A program made the translations under genes and the position numbers. Under the pieces are notes generated by a model. It saw nothing but the letters and a program-made list of their open reading frames with translations, did no database searches and was not told where the DNA came from. A DNA stretch of 44,532 bases from Chloroflexi bacterium SZAS-1 (lineage in GTDB: Bacteria > Chloroflexota > Chloroflexia > Chloroflexales > Roseiflexaceae), in the NCBI GenBank assembly GCA_018266315.1, contig JAFEAS010000183.1, forward strand, positions 3,054 to 47,585. The letters are read 5' to 3'. Below are positions 1 to 9,461 of the stretch, in pieces. The number at the start of each line of letters is the position of its first letter. Within the stretch, counting starts at the first letter, position 1.

Positions 1-198
1 CAGGGTAGCCCCTTTGATATTGTTGTGGAAGGCGAGACGCCCGGCGGCGACCCGGCAGCGACCGCTGCGATTGTCCAGCCTTTCGCCGAGGCTGGCGCGA
101 ACTGGTGGCTTGAGGCGATCTGGGGCGCGGCAAGCCTCGAACCGGTGCGCGCGCGCCTGGAGCAGGGGCCGCCACGGCTTGAGCCTCCCTCGTCGTAA
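1..198 (+). CDS. LLM-class flavin-dependent oxidoreductase, C-terminal fragment
   Basis: Frame 1 is open from the first base to a TAA at 196-198 and gives 65 residues. The peptide contains GSPFDIVVEGETPGG and, after an alanine-rich helix, FAEAGANWWLEAIW. I recognise this as the C-terminal end of luciferase-like (LLM class) F420/FMN monooxygenases, where the last beta strand precedes a G-x-T-P-G-x-D loop and an 'AGA-x-W-W' strand of the TIM barrel. The N-terminal barrel lies outside the window, so substrate and cofactor cannot be judged. It converges on the spermidine-synthase-like gene with 28 bp between the stop codons. The family call rests on these motifs only. Confidence 0.65.
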   Translation, partial: QGSPFDIVVEGETPGGDPAATAAIVQPFAEAGANWWLEAIWGAASLEPVRARLEQGPPRLEPPSS

Positions 199-226
199 TC
201 CTGCTCAATCCTCCACCAGCCAGGCA

Positions 227-1093
227 TCATCGAGCGGCGCGACGCAGCTGCTGCAACAGCGCATCGCTCATGGCGCGGGCCAGGCGTAGCGCAGCGGCGT
301 GGGCCGCAAATGGGAAATCGAAGCCGTAGCGGGCTGCCAGCTCGGCGGCATGGCGCGCTAGATCGGTGTCGCGCCGCTGTGCCGCCAGGCCAAACACCAC
401 CAGCGAATGTTTGAGCTCAAGCACCCAGGTGCCGGGGAACCGGCTGCGTAGCCCGCGCAATTTTTCGGCCAGGCGCGGGTCGGAGCGCAGCAGGTTCACG
501 CCCAGGACGCCGCCGCGCGCCAGCCGCTGCGCACAAAGCGCATAGAACTGCGCCGTCGCCAGGTGATCGAGCGCGTCGCTATCGTCGGTGAAGGCATCCA
601 TCAGCAGCATATCGTACTGCCGGGCGGTGCTGGCGAGGAAGGCGCGCGCGTCGGCGATGTGGAGCTGCTGCCGCGCATCGAAGGCGATGCCGAAGAAGTG
701 CGGGGCAATCGTCGCAAACGCCGGGTCAATTTCGACATTGTCGATGATTGCGTGTGGCAGGCCGTGGTGTAATACCAACGACATACGCCCGCCGCCGAAG
801 CCCAGCACGCAGATGCGTTCGGGCGCGGGCCGCCACAGCAGCGCCAGCAGGAGCGCCTGGGTGTAGGGGGCGAGCAGCCGCAGCGGGTGGTCAAGGTCTA
901 TCCGCGACATAGGGCCATCGAGCGCGCCGGTGGCGGTGACGAAATAGAGCAGCAGCTGGCTTTGCTGCTTCAGAATGCGGATGTGGTGCAGGCCCGCCCG
1001 CGCGTCGTACACCACGCCATCGGGCAGGTAGCGTAGTGGTGCCAGTCGCTCGGCAATTGCGTGCAGGTTGGCCTGCTGCCATTCCTTATCCAT
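227..1093 (-). CDS. Spermidine synthase-like Rossmann-fold transferase
   Basis: The product is 288 aa, counted from the ATG at 1093; upstream in-frame codons run through aroC and read as out-of-frame translation of it. The central part is a class I SAM/dcSAM-binding fold: VLGFGGGRM (res. 96-104, glycine loop), VEIDP (120-124, acidic end of strand 2), IADARAF (146-152) and DMLLMDAF (161-168). These are the landmarks of the polyamine aminopropyltransferase superfamily. The polyamine-pocket signature of true SpeE (YHE near the N-terminus, and the D-S/T-D-P catalytic loop) is not visible; the loop here is MDAFTDD. It may therefore be a divergent aminopropyltransferase or a methyltransferase of the same fold. 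It begins 16 bp after the aroC stop, so it is probably co-transcribed with aroC. Confidence 0.75.
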   Translation of the reverse strand: MDKEWQQANLHAIAERLAPLRYLPDGVVYDARAGLHHIRILKQQSQLLLYFVTATGALDGPMSRIDLDHPLRLLAPYTQALLLALLWRPAPERICVLGFGGGRMSLVLHHGLPHAIIDNVEIDPAFATIAPHFFGIAFDARQQLHIADARAFLASTARQYDMLLMDAFTDDSDALDHLATAQFYALCAQRLARGGVLGVNLLRSDPRLAEKLRGLRSRFPGTWVLELKHSLVVFGLAAQRRDTDLARHAAELAARYGFDFPFAAHAAALRLARAMSDALLQQLRRAAR

Positions 1094-1109
1094 AGCGCTC
1101 AGCAATTGC

Positions 1110-2186
1110 TCAGAAGTCGGCCCGCGCCAGCCGCTGGCGCAGCAGGTGGTCGGCCAGCACCAGTGCGAGCATGGCCTCGGCAATTGGCACCAGGCGCGGC
1201 AGCACTGTCGGGTCGTGCCGCCCGTGAATCTCGATGTCGCTCGGATTCCCGGCGCGGTCAACCGTCTGCTGGCGCTGAGCAATAGAAGCCGGTGGCTTGG
1301 CCGCCAGGCGCACAGTAATTTCTTCGCCAGTGCTGATCCCGCCCAGGATGCCGCCGTGGTGGTTGCTTGTGGTGCCAATACTGCCATCGGCGCGGCGCAC
1401 GAATGGGTCGTTATTCTCCGAGCCGCGCAAATGTGCCACGCCAAAGCCTTCGCCCATCTCCACGCCTTTGATCGCGGGAATGCTGAACATCGCTTTGCCA
1501 ATATCGGCCTGGAGCTTATCGAACACTGGCTCGCCCAGGCCGGGCGGCACGCCGCGCGCGCGCACTTCCACAATCCCGCCCAGCGAATCGAGCGAGCGGC
1601 GCGCGGCATCCACCCGCTCGACCATTTGCGCAGCGACGGCGGCATCGGGGCAGCGCATAATATTGCGCTCGATTTCATCCTCATCGAAGGTTTGCGCCAC
1701 CAGATCGCCGAGCTGCGCCGTCCAGGCAACAATCGACACACCATAGCGCGCCAGCAGCAGCTTAGCGACCGCGCCACCCGCCACCCGGCCAATCGTCTCG
1801 CGCGCGCTTGAACGCCCGCCGCCGCGCCAATCGCGGAAGCCATATTTCACGTCCCAGGTGTAATCGGCATGGCCGGGCCGATACAGGTCTTTGATATTCG
1901 TATAGTGCGACGATTTGGCGTCGGTGTTGCGCACCATCATGGCGATCGGCGTGCCGGTAGTTCGCCCTTCAAACACCCCCGACATAATCTCAACCTGGTC
2001 GGGTTCCTGGCGCGCCGACGACACCTTGCTCTGCCCCACCCGCCGCCGATCCAGCTCGCGCTGAATCGCCTCAACCGCTAGCTCTAGCCCGGCGGGGCAG
2101 CCATCGACCACGCAGCCCACGCTTGGCCCATGCGATTCGCCCCATGTCGTTAATCGAAATGCTTGCCCAAAGGTATTCCCTGGCAT
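1110..2186 (-). CDS. aroC: Chorismate synthase
   Basis: The product is 358 aa, normal for the family. It converts 5-enolpyruvylshikimate-3-phosphate to chorismate with reduced FMN, the last step of the shikimate pathway, in the cytoplasm. Signatures are clear: [18 protein letters not shown] at the N-terminus (first chorismate synthase signature with the catalytic His), the [10 protein letters not shown] segment, RPGHADYTW, and the [11 protein letters not shown] phosphate-binding stretch. The ATG at 2186 is preceded by GGGAG at good spacing. No other aro gene is adjacent; the spermidine-synthase-like gene follows by 16 bp. No damage to the reading frame was seen. Confidence 0.97.
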   Translation of the reverse strand: MPGNTFGQAFRLTTWGESHGPSVGCVVDGCPAGLELAVEAIQRELDRRRVGQSKVSSARQEPDQVEIMSGVFEGRTTGTPIAMMVRNTDAKSSHYTNIKDLYRPGHADYTWDVKYGFRDWRGGGRSSARETIGRVAGGAVAKLLLARYGVSIVAWTAQLGDLVAQTFDEDEIERNIMRCPDAAVAAQMVERVDAARRSLDSLGGIVEVRARGVPPGLGEPVFDKLQADIGKAMFSIPAIKGVEMGEGFGVAHLRGSENNDPFVRRADGSIGTTSNHHGGILGGISTGEEITVRLAAKPPASIAQRQQTVDRAGNPSDIEIHGRHDPTVLPRLVPIAEAMLALVLADHLLRQRLARADF

Positions 2187-2209
2187 CGGTTCTCCCGTTT
2201 ATTGGTCAA

Positions 2210-3778
2210 TCAATCGAGTAGTTTCAAGCGTTCCAGCTCGGGCGCGACGGCGTAGAGATCGGCTTTGCGCCCGCGCAGCAGCGTCTCAACGTCGCTCAAA
2301 TACGCTTTGGCGTTGGGGTAAAGCTGCTTGATCTGCGCATACGCCAGGCCCAGCGCCTGCAAATAGGTACGCTCGTGGGGGCGCATACGCGCAGCCATGA
2401 ACCATTCCTGCACCGCCATATACCACATGTCCTGGTTGCGGTAGCTAATGCCACGATTATAGTGCTCGGCATGGTCGGCTTTCTCTGTCGGCGGCATGAA
2501 GCGGATGAGCGGGCCAAAGAAATCGCGGTAGCTCGGTACGCTGAGGATTGCAGGCAGAAGCACCAGCAGCACGCCCAGCACAATCGGCAGCGCTACACCG
2601 AGCGCGCCAACCACGCCGGGCCACGGGCTAACCTGCCCAACCAATTTGGTCAGGCCCGCCAGCAGGCCCGCGCCGCGCAGCAGTAAGCCGAGCCACACAA
2701 TCACCACAATCGCAATCAGGCCAATATTCATCCAGTAAAATTCGCGCACCCGCGCCCACAGCCCGCGCGCTACGCCAAAACACAGTAGCCCAAACAGGAG
2801 TACCGCAGCCAGCACGATCGCCAGCAGGCCGCTGGGTACCAGGTTTGCCGCCGCAGGCGACTGGCGCTGGAACAGCAGCAGCAAGCCTAGGAGTGCGGCC
2901 CCAGCAAGCGCAATTACGCCATTGATCGTCCAGGTAGCGCCAAGTGCGGTGAGAGTCGCCGAGCGCTGAGCGGGTAGCGGTGCGCGCACCATCAGGCTGT
3001 GGCTACATTGCGTACAGCGCTGCTGCTTCACCATCGTTGGTGCGCCGCAGAATGGGCATGGGTTTTCAGGTGGCGCGCTTGGCGCGATGTCGGCGGGAGC
3101 AATTGGCGCGCGAGTGGGCGCTTCAGCCGGGGTGGGCTTTGGCGGCGCAGCAGCGGGCGCAGGCGCTACCGCTTCCATGAGAACGGTCGGGGCGGCTGGC
3201 CGGGTCGAACGTACCATTGGCGTTGGCGGCGCGGCATTGCTAGCTGTGGCCGCGCTCGGTGCTTCAGCGGCTGGCAGGCGCATCGTTGGTGGGCGCGGTG
3301 CAGCCGGAGCATTCCCTGCCAACAACGGGCTAAGCGGGTCGAATACTGGCTCGCGCAGGCGCGTGGTTGGCGGGCGCGCCGCTGGGTGTTTGGCCGCCGC
3401 CTGCTCGAAGTCATCGCGCGAGAGGCTTACCGTGGTGGTGGTAATCGCCGGGCGCTCGGGCGCCGCAGGTTTGGGCATAGGCTGGATGGGCGGCGCACCA
3501 ACCGCTTGCTCAAGCAGTGGCTCGGGGCCGAAGCGCTGCTCGGCCCAGGCCAGGCCCTGCTTGGCTGGCACACTATCGGGATTGAGGGCTAGTACCTGAT
3601 GCAGGCAGCTGCGCACCTCAGCAGGGTCGTCGCTCACACCCGCGAGCCACAGCCAGCCCTGTTCGCTGTGCACGTCGGCAGCGACTACGCGCGTAAGTAG
3701 GGCATGGGCTTCGGCGCGCTTTCCGGCCCGCGCGGCGGCGATGCCCTGCGTGAGCAGCGTCGTTATGGCCTGATCCAT
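2210..3778 (-). CDS. TPR and zinc-ribbon multi-pass membrane protein
   Basis: The product is 522 aa and not a family I can name. The N-terminus (about res. 1-90) is a TPR-like helical repeat containing LLTRVVAADVHSEQGWLWLA. A long Pro/Ala-rich linker (about 95-235) follows. It contains three PPTMR/PPTTR-like TR motifs that could be Ser/Thr kinase targets, which is inference only. A zinc ribbon CPFCGAP...CTQC (about 240-260) comes next. Four hydrophobic segments follow, then a C-terminal TPR-like region (HYNRGISYRNQDMWYMAVQEW). Its start overlaps the 3' end of the upstream amidohydrolase gene by 16 bp, so the two are probably translationally coupled. The ATG at 3778 has GAGGGG upstream. Architecture suggests a membrane scaffold or assembly protein. 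Confidence 0.8.
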   Translation of the reverse strand: MDQAITTLLTQGIAAARAGKRAEAHALLTRVVAADVHSEQGWLWLAGVSDDPAEVRSCLHQVLALNPDSVPAKQGLAWAEQRFGPEPLLEQAVGAPPIQPMPKPAAPERPAITTTTVSLSRDDFEQAAAKHPAARPPTTRLREPVFDPLSPLLAGNAPAAPRPPTMRLPAAEAPSAATASNAAPPTPMVRSTRPAAPTVLMEAVAPAPAAAPPKPTPAEAPTRAPIAPADIAPSAPPENPCPFCGAPTMVKQQRCTQCSHSLMVRAPLPAQRSATLTALGATWTINGVIALAGAALLGLLLLFQRQSPAAANLVPSGLLAIVLAAVLLFGLLCFGVARGLWARVREFYWMNIGLIAIVVIVWLGLLLRGAGLLAGLTKLVGQVSPWPGVVGALGVALPIVLGVLLVLLPAILSVPSYRDFFGPLIRFMPPTEKADHAEHYNRGISYRNQDMWYMAVQEWFMAARMRPHERTYLQALGLAYAQIKQLYPNAKAYLSDVETLLRGRKADLYAVAPELERLKLLD

Positions 3779-5421
3779 ACGATTTCCCCCTCGATCATGG
3801 TCAGCTCGGCGTTCACAGCATGGAGTTCGGTCGGATGAATAGCGAACGGGTCGGCGGAAAGGACGGCGAGATCGGCCAGCATGCCCGGGGCGAGCGTGCC
3901 TTGTTCGTGGCGTGCGCCCGCCGCAATCGCTGCGCCGATGGTGAAGCCGCGCAGCGCATCGTCAAGCCCAATACATTGCTCCGGGTACCATCCGCCCGCT
4001 GGCGTACCGTTCACGCGCTGGCGCGTCACGGCGGCATGAATGCTCAGCCAGGGGTTGAGCGACTCAACCGGCGCATCCGAACCAAACGCCAGCGTCGCGC
4101 CTGCCGCGTGGAGCGCGCGCCAGGGGTAAGAGTGTGCGCTGCGCTCGCCCCATAGTCGGTCGGCGATCTCCATATCGGCAGTCGCATGAATCGGCTGCAT
4201 CGAGGCGACGACACCAAGCTGAGCAAAGCGCGGCACATCGTGCGGGTGAACGATCTGGCAGTGCTCAATGCGGTTGGGCAGCGCCAGCGCGCCAGGTGCC
4301 AGCGGCTGGGCATTCGGGGGCGGCGTAGCGTGCCCGGTTTGCTCGGCGTGGGCGGCTTGAAGCTGTGTCGCGCGCTCAATCGCGTCGAGTACACGGCGAT
4401 TCGCGGCATCGCCAATCGCATGAATTGTGACGGCGATGCCGCCCGCCAGCGCGCGCTCAACCGCTTCGTTCAGCGCATCCGTCTCCATGGTCGCAACCCC
4501 AAAATGGCGGCGTCCTTCGTAATGCACTAGCATCTCGGCGGTTTCCGAGCCAAGCGAGCCATCGGCGAACATTTTCACGCCGCCAATTCGCAGCCAGCGG
4601 TCGCCAAGGCCGCTGCGCAGCCCGATACGCAGCGCGTCATCGAGGGTATCGAGGCCGATGTGCACCAGGCAGCGCAGCCCAAGGTTGCCCGATTCGCGCA
4701 GCGCCTGTATATCGCGCAGCACGTGCGCGCCGTCGCCAGCGGTGAGGCCGGGCGGAATGTGGATACCCGCCATGCCGTAGGAATGCGCCTCAACCGTGGC
4801 GGCGCGCAGGGCGTGTAGCCGCTCGGCAAGCGTGGCAGGTGGAATGTGTGCCCGCACCAGATCGATCGCATTTTCCAGCAATATGCCCGTGGCTTGCTGC
4901 TTTTCGCGCTGAATCGTGCCGCCTGCCGGGTCGGGCGTGCTGTCATCGATATCCGCCAGCTGAAGTGCGCGGCTGTTCGCCCAGGCCGAGTGCCCATCTT
5001 TGCGTAACAGCAGCACCGGCCGCTCGGGGATGATAGCATCGAGATCGGCGGCGCGCGGCCAGTGCCCACCCCACAGCGAGTGATCCCAGCCGCCACCTAG
5101 CAACCACGCGCCATTGGGCAGTGCGGCGCTCGCCTCGGCCGCGCGCTGCAAGGCAAGCTCGTAATCGCTCACGCCTTCCAGGCGAAGCTCGTGCCGACCC
5201 AGCGCATAGCCAACAAAATGCACATGCGCGTCAGTCAGCGCCGGCACCACTGCGCGGCCACGCAAGTTGATCGGCTCGGCGCGGCTGTCCATTGCGGCCT
5301 GCACCTTGCCCTCGCTACCAACCACCACCACCCGCCCATCACGGATACCTAGCGCTTGGGCACGCGGGAGCGCTGGATCAAGAGTGTAAATCGTGCCATT
5401 GTAGAGGATGCTGGAAGGCAT
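3763..5421 (-). CDS. Amidohydrolase family protein (YtcJ-like)
   Basis: The product is 552 aa from the ATG at 5421, chosen because AAGGAG lies 6 nt upstream; an alternative start 23 codons earlier has no such site. It is a metal-dependent hydrolase of the amidohydrolase superfamily, YtcJ/exoenzyme type. The N-terminal beta-sandwich strand reads ILYNGTIYTLDP, the metal HxH is in DAHVHF (H66, H68), and later motifs are AIGDAANRRVLDAIE, NRIEHCQIVHP and FGSDAPVESLNPW, the last two carrying the distal His and Asp ligands. Relatives cleave N-acyl or cyclic amide bonds and the substrate cannot be told from sequence. No signal peptide is visible, so it is probably cytoplasmic. Its end overlaps the TPR membrane protein start by 16 bp. 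Confidence 0.9.
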   Translation of the reverse strand: MPSSILYNGTIYTLDPALPRAQALGIRDGRVVVVGSEGKVQAAMDSRAEPINLRGRAVVPALTDAHVHFVGYALGRHELRLEGVSDYELALQRAAEASAALPNGAWLLGGGWDHSLWGGHWPRAADLDAIIPERPVLLLRKDGHSAWANSRALQLADIDDSTPDPAGGTIQREKQQATGILLENAIDLVRAHIPPATLAERLHALRAATVEAHSYGMAGIHIPPGLTAGDGAHVLRDIQALRESGNLGLRCLVHIGLDTLDDALRIGLRSGLGDRWLRIGGVKMFADGSLGSETAEMLVHYEGRRHFGVATMETDALNEAVERALAGGIAVTIHAIGDAANRRVLDAIERATQLQAAHAEQTGHATPPPNAQPLAPGALALPNRIEHCQIVHPHDVPRFAQLGVVASMQPIHATADMEIADRLWGERSAHSYPWRALHAAGATLAFGSDAPVESLNPWLSIHAAVTRQRVNGTPAGGWYPEQCIGLDDALRGFTIGAAIAAGARHEQGTLAPGMLADLAVLSADPFAIHPTELHAVNAELTMIEGEIVWIRP

Positions 5422-5515
5422 GTGCGGCTCCTTCCGCCTGGCGGTAGCATTGTGTAGATGTATGGTACGGACTGGGGGCGATTCTGTCAAAAGACGATTC
5501 TGTGGCGTTGGCTGA

Positions 5516-8047
5516 TCAATGAACGATGCGCACCGCAGTTTTTGTCTCGATTGGCAATCCCTCGGGCGTCATGATGCGCAGGCGTAGGATATACTCGCCA
5601 GCGGGCAGCCCGGTGGTGCGCCATACGCCAAGGATACCATCGAGCACGCCTAGCGCCCCTTCGCCAAGCGGCTGCCAGGCATCGGGCTTGGCGGCGCTGG
5701 CCCAATCGAGGGTGTAGCCGCCGCGCGCCGTGCCGCGCACCAGCACCTGCGTGTCGGTAATCGCTGCGCCAGATGCCGGGCTGCTAATTTGAGCTAGCGT
5801 CGCATTGGGTGTATTGCTGGGTGGTGGGCAGTATTGGGTCGGAGCTTGCGGCACGCCCTGTGCAACCGCCCATTCCTGAAATTGTGCCGGGTACACCGGG
5901 AAGCGTTGCTCACGCACTTCGGCAGGCGGGCTGTAGGACGCGGCCAGGCAGCTGCCATCGCCCGCAACTTTCACCGTTTTGAAGAACACATCGCTATTCT
6001 GTGGCTCAGTACCGGCTACGAAATGTTCTTTCAGCTGGTTCGCGCAGGCATCGCTGGCTAGCGCGCCTGTATCGGTGCAGATCGCAACATCGGTGATGCC
6101 CGGCGGCTCGGGGAAGGGCAGAATTGGCCGCCCGGCGTGGTAATTGTCCATCAAGTCGCGCCAGATCGTGCCTGCGCCATTCACACCAGCCACCTCTTGC
6201 ATGGGCGCGCCATCGCTATTGCCCACCCACACGCCAATCGTCACATCGCGGGTGTAGCCCAGTGCCCACGAATCGCGCCAATCGTTGCTGGTGCCGGTTT
6301 TCACAGCGGCCGGGCGGCCATCGGGCAACTCCATCACATTGCCCGGGCCGAACATATACTGTCGCGCCACATTGTCGCTCAGGATGTCGGTCAGCAGGTA
6401 GGCAATTTGCTCGCCATGGTCGCCGAGTTCCTGGTGGCCTGGCGCTTCGGTAATGTTTTCGAGCACCTCACCGCGCGAGTTTGTCACCTTCAGAATTGGT
6501 GTTGGGTCGCGCCGGTAGCCCGCGTTCCGAAGCGTGTTGTACACATTCGTCAAATCAAGCAGCCGTACTTCCCCCGCGCCCAGCACCAGCGCCAGGCCAT
6601 AGGCCGAGGTATCGTTGAGCGTGGTAATGCCCAGGGCGTGGGCCTGCTCAACAAACGCATTGACGCCGACAAACTCCATGGCGCGCACTGCCGGGATGTT
6701 GAGCGAGTTTGCCAGCGCCATACGCAGCCGCTGCGGGCCGTGCCAGCTATCGTCGTAGTTGTGCGGCGCATACACCGTGCCATCGGCCAGCTTAAACTCG
6801 GTAGGCGTGTCCCACAGCACCGTGGCGGGCGTCCAGCCGCGGCGCATCGCGGCAGCATACACCACAGGCTTCAGCGCCGACCCGGGCTGGCGCGGCGCAA
6901 GGGTTACATTTACCTCGCCGTCAATCGAGGTGTCTTTGTAATCGACGCTACCGACCATGGCTAATACCTGGCCCTCGGGCGAGAGCATAATCACGCCCGC
7001 GTTGGTCGCATTACGCGCGCGCAGCTCGGCGATACGGGCGCGCACAACGCGCTCGGCTTCGGCCTGCCAGTGCAGATCGAGCGAGGTGACCACGCGCAGG
7101 CCACCGCGGTACAACACATCCGGGCCGTAGCGCTGTTCAAGCAATTGGCGCACATAGAACACAAAGTGTGGGGCAATTAAGCTGGGCTGCTGCGGCACAA
7201 AATTGAGCGGTGCAGCATACGTCGCGCGCGCTTCGGCAGTCGTGAGGTAGCCAAATTTCACCATCAGGCCCAACGTTACCTTCTGGCGGGCCTTCGCGGC
7301 TTCCAAGTTGGTCAGCGGGTTAAGCATGGTAGGCGATTGCGGCAGTCCCGCGATCAGCGTCGCCTCGGCAGTGTTTAGCTCCCAGACATGCTTGCCAAAA
7401 TAGGTTTGGGCCGCGGCTTCAACGCCATACGCCTGCGCACCGTAGTACACCTCGTTCAAGTATAGTCCGAGAATCTGGTCTTTGCTGTATTTCTGCGATA
7501 CCTTGAAGGCTAAAATCGCCTCGCGCAGCTTCCGCTCGAACGACACCGCCGTCCGCTCTTCAGGCGGCAGCAGGACATTGCGCACCAGCTGCTGGGTGAT
7601 CGTTGATGCGCCGCTCACGACTTCTTGCGACTGGTAGTTCTGCAGCATGGCGCGCACAATGCCGCGTAGATCGACGCCCGGGTTTTCGTAAAAGTTAGCG
7701 TCTTCGACCGAAATGGTTGCGTCGCGCAGTGCCTTGGGCATGCGACCCAGCTCAACCACCGTGCGCCGCCCGCTCTGTGGATCGACCAATTCGTACAGCA
7801 GTGTCTGGCCATCGCGGGCGTAGATCTGGGTCGTTTCGGCGGGGCGATGGCGGCCAATGCCCGCCTCCAGGCCATCGAGCTCGCGGCCATAGTAGTAGTA
7901 CAGACACAGCCCGGCCAACACCACCAGCTCAACCGCCAGTAAGGATAATTTCGCAAAGGCAAGCAGCAAGCGCCCGGCAAACCCTAATACGCGCAAGGGT
8001 AGAGCCGGGCGGCGTGAATATACTTGGTGGCGGCTGGTGCGTGCCAT
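5516..8047 (-). CDS. Class A penicillin-binding protein (PBP1-type transglycosylase/transpeptidase)
   Basis: The product is 843 aa from the ATG at 8047. It polymerises lipid II and cross-links peptidoglycan. A basic cytoplasmic tail is followed by one membrane anchor (about res. 25-52, ending LYYYYG). The GT51 domain follows with catalytic Glu in [12 protein letters not shown] (E115), GASTITQQL (146-154) and RKLREA (172-177). The transpeptidase domain has the nucleophile in PGSALKP (S390, K393), SLN (448-450) and [12 protein letters not shown] (583 on). A C-terminal extension carries two Cys pairs and a beta-rich segment resembling the Big/PBP1C C-terminal type. A -10 box (plus-strand AGTATA at 8055-8060, TGC-extended) lies so close to the ATG that the mRNA may be leaderless. 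Confidence 0.95.
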   Translation of the reverse strand: MARTSRHQVYSRRPALPLRVLGFAGRLLLAFAKLSLLAVELVVLAGLCLYYYYGRELDGLEAGIGRHRPAETTQIYARDGQTLLYELVDPQSGRRTVVELGRMPKALRDATISVEDANFYENPGVDLRGIVRAMLQNYQSQEVVSGASTITQQLVRNVLLPPEERTAVSFERKLREAILAFKVSQKYSKDQILGLYLNEVYYGAQAYGVEAAAQTYFGKHVWELNTAEATLIAGLPQSPTMLNPLTNLEAAKARQKVTLGLMVKFGYLTTAEARATYAAPLNFVPQQPSLIAPHFVFYVRQLLEQRYGPDVLYRGGLRVVTSLDLHWQAEAERVVRARIAELRARNATNAGVIMLSPEGQVLAMVGSVDYKDTSIDGEVNVTLAPRQPGSALKPVVYAAAMRRGWTPATVLWDTPTEFKLADGTVYAPHNYDDSWHGPQRLRMALANSLNIPAVRAMEFVGVNAFVEQAHALGITTLNDTSAYGLALVLGAGEVRLLDLTNVYNTLRNAGYRRDPTPILKVTNSRGEVLENITEAPGHQELGDHGEQIAYLLTDILSDNVARQYMFGPGNVMELPDGRPAAVKTGTSNDWRDSWALGYTRDVTIGVWVGNSDGAPMQEVAGVNGAGTIWRDLMDNYHAGRPILPFPEPPGITDVAICTDTGALASDACANQLKEHFVAGTEPQNSDVFFKTVKVAGDGSCLAASYSPPAEVREQRFPVYPAQFQEWAVAQGVPQAPTQYCPPPSNTPNATLAQISSPASGAAITDTQVLVRGTARGGYTLDWASAAKPDAWQPLGEGALGVLDGILGVWRTTGLPAGEYILRLRIMTPEGLPIETKTAVRIVH

Positions 8048-8054
8048 AGTCGGC

Positions 8055-8063
8055 AGTATAGCA
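8055..8063 (-). promoter_or_regulatory. Extended -10 promoter of the PBP gene
   Basis: On the minus strand the sequence reads TGC-TATACT, an extended -10 box, with no good -35 hexamer 16-18 bp upstream. The expected start point is at or within 2 nt of the PBP ATG at 8047, leaving no room for a ribosome-binding site. This points to leaderless translation, which is inference. Confidence 0.5.
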
Positions 8064-8093
8064 CGTTCTGTCGTTTGTCGTCGTGCGGTACCC

Positions 8094-8122
8094 TTGTGTT
8101 TACGCTGGGAAGCCGCTATACT
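8094..8122 (+). promoter_or_regulatory. Promoter of the MbtH-like gene
   Basis: TTGTGT (8094-8099), a 17-bp spacer and TATACT (8117-8122) fit the promoter pattern seen elsewhere in the window. Predicted start is near 8129, giving a leader of about 64 nt to the ATG at 8193. It is back to back with the PBP promoter. Confidence 0.55.
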
Positions 8123-8192
8123 TATAGCAAGGTTTGCAACGGCCCTACTACCCACTAATCTTTACTCCACACCCAACCAGAGGAGCATGTGC

Positions 8193-8408
8193 ATGAACCG
8201 CGACGAGCAGGAAGACAAAACGATCTACAAAGTCGTGATGAATCATGAAGAGCAATATTCGATCTGGCCTGCCGACCGCGAAAACGCGATGGGCTGGCGC
8301 GATGTTGGCAAAACCGGTACGAAATCGGAGTGCCTGGAATATATAAGAGAAGTTTGGACTGATATGCGCCCGCTGAGCCTGCGCAAAAAGATGGAAGGGC
8401 AAGCTTGA
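8193..8408 (+). CDS. MbtH-like protein
   Basis: The product is 71 aa, full length for the family. MbtH-like proteins bind and activate the adenylation domains of non-ribosomal peptide synthetases. The invariant features are present: [18 protein letters not shown], then [15 protein letters not shown] and [12 protein letters not shown], with the three conserved tryptophans. The ATG at 8193 was chosen over the one at 8187 because AGGAG (8181-8185) is 7 nt from the former and only 1 nt from the latter. No NRPS, PPTase or siderophore gene lies in the window, so this copy is solitary. A SAM methyltransferase follows on the same strand after a hairpin. Identification is confident; its partner is unknown. 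Confidence 0.95.
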   Translation: MNRDEQEDKTIYKVVMNHEEQYSIWPADRENAMGWRDVGKTGTKSECLEYIREVWTDMRPLSLRKKMEGQA

Positions 8409-8462
8409 TCCACCCAGTAGGCTTACGCTTGCGTTGATTTTCTTGCACTCGGCGACGTGAAT

Positions 8463-8492
8463 ATGCCCGGTACTACAGCAAGTGCCGGGCAT
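8463..8492 (+). terminator. Hairpin downstream of the MbtH gene
   Basis: Two 12-nt arms (ATGCCCGGTACT at 8463-8474 and AGTGCCGGGCAT at 8481-8492) pair with one G-U wobble around a 6-nt loop. No good T-run follows, so it is a weak intrinsic terminator or an mRNA-stabilising stem. Confidence 0.45.
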
Positions 8493-8529
8493 CATTATCC
8501 CCAATGCGTAACACTATTTAGAGGTTGGA

Positions 8530-9342
8530 ATGGAATATTCGCGCGATACGCTGAAATATAGCTTTGGGCAAATTGCCGAGCGCTATGATGAAATTCGCCC
8601 ACCCTACCCGCCCGATATTATTACGACCGCATTGCGCCGAGTAGCGAAATCCGCGCCGCTCAATATCCTCGAAATTGGTTGCGGCACTGGCCGTGCTACG
8701 CGGATGTTTGCTGAGCGCGGGCACCATGTCCTTGCGATCGATATCAGCCCTGAGCTTGTAGCAGTGGCGGCGCGCCAGCTTGCCGATCTGCCGAATGTGC
8801 GCCTTGAAGTGTGCGCGTTTGAGGATTTGGCCGTCCCTGAGGGCGCGTTCGACCTGGTTATTTCGGCCCAGGCGTTTCATTGGATTGATGCGACTACTGG
8901 CCTGGCGCAGGTGTACCGCTTGCTGGCACCCGGTGGCGCGGTAGCGCTTTTCTGGAATTTCTTACACTACGATTCGACACCAATTTTGCGCCAGCTGCGC
9001 AATACCTGTGTTGCGCGCGTGCCGTTGTTTGCAGGTTGGCCCGATGCTGGCACGGCGCGCCTGCTGGCCTTTGCCAACCAGTGGCGCACATCAGTGGGGG
9101 CCGTCCCCGGCCTCGATCTGGTATTTGAAACGATTGTGCCGTCGTTACGCAGCTATTCGCACGAGCAGTTTCTTACCCTGCTCAGTACCTATTCCTGGTT
9201 TCTCACCCAGCCCGAAACAGTGCGCGAATCGTTGATGGCCGACCTGCGCGCCCAGATTACAAGCGCATCCGAACCGCTGCTGGTGCCGCTACGCACCCTA
9301 CTTATTAGTGTAGTAAAACCACCCATTCCTCAAAGTGAATGA
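8530..9342 (+). CDS. Class I SAM-dependent methyltransferase
   Basis: The product is 270 aa. The SAM-binding core is clear: ILEIGCGTGRATRMFAERG (motif I, about res. 46-64), LAIDISPELVAVAA (motif II) and FDLVISAQAFHWID with a following LLAPGGAVALFWN (motifs III-IV). The N-terminal YSFGQIAERYDEIRPPYPP segment is typical of the UbiE/Methyltransf_11 type small-molecule enzymes. The substrate is not predictable. It sits alone after mbtH with a hairpin between them, so co-regulation with mbtH is not assured. The spacing of the SD-like GAGG (8521-8524) to the ATG is close to normal. Confidence 0.88.
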   Translation: MEYSRDTLKYSFGQIAERYDEIRPPYPPDIITTALRRVAKSAPLNILEIGCGTGRATRMFAERGHHVLAIDISPELVAVAARQLADLPNVRLEVCAFEDLAVPEGAFDLVISAQAFHWIDATTGLAQVYRLLAPGGAVALFWNFLHYDSTPILRQLRNTCVARVPLFAGWPDAGTARLLAFANQWRTSVGAVPGLDLVFETIVPSLRSYSHEQFLTLLSTYSWFLTQPETVRESLMADLRAQITSASEPLLVPLRTLLISVVKPPIPQSE

Positions 9343-9461
9343 ATCTCTACCAAAATGATGAGATTCTCCCCTGTTTCATGCTGCACTTGCTAGGTATACT
9401 CAAAATCAATCTTCCGGGCTGATTGCCCTCAGCGCACCCACTGCATTCAACGAGGATCGCT

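Noticed and set aside
1068..1811. Long plus-strand ORF (247 codons) inside aroC
   Set aside because: It is antisense to a complete chorismate synthase; its peptide is Ala/Arg/His-rich without motifs.
1094..1843. N-terminal extension of the spermidine-synthase-like protein
   Set aside because: These in-frame codons overlap aroC and read as its shifted translation (low-complexity Arg/Ala/Ser/Trp).
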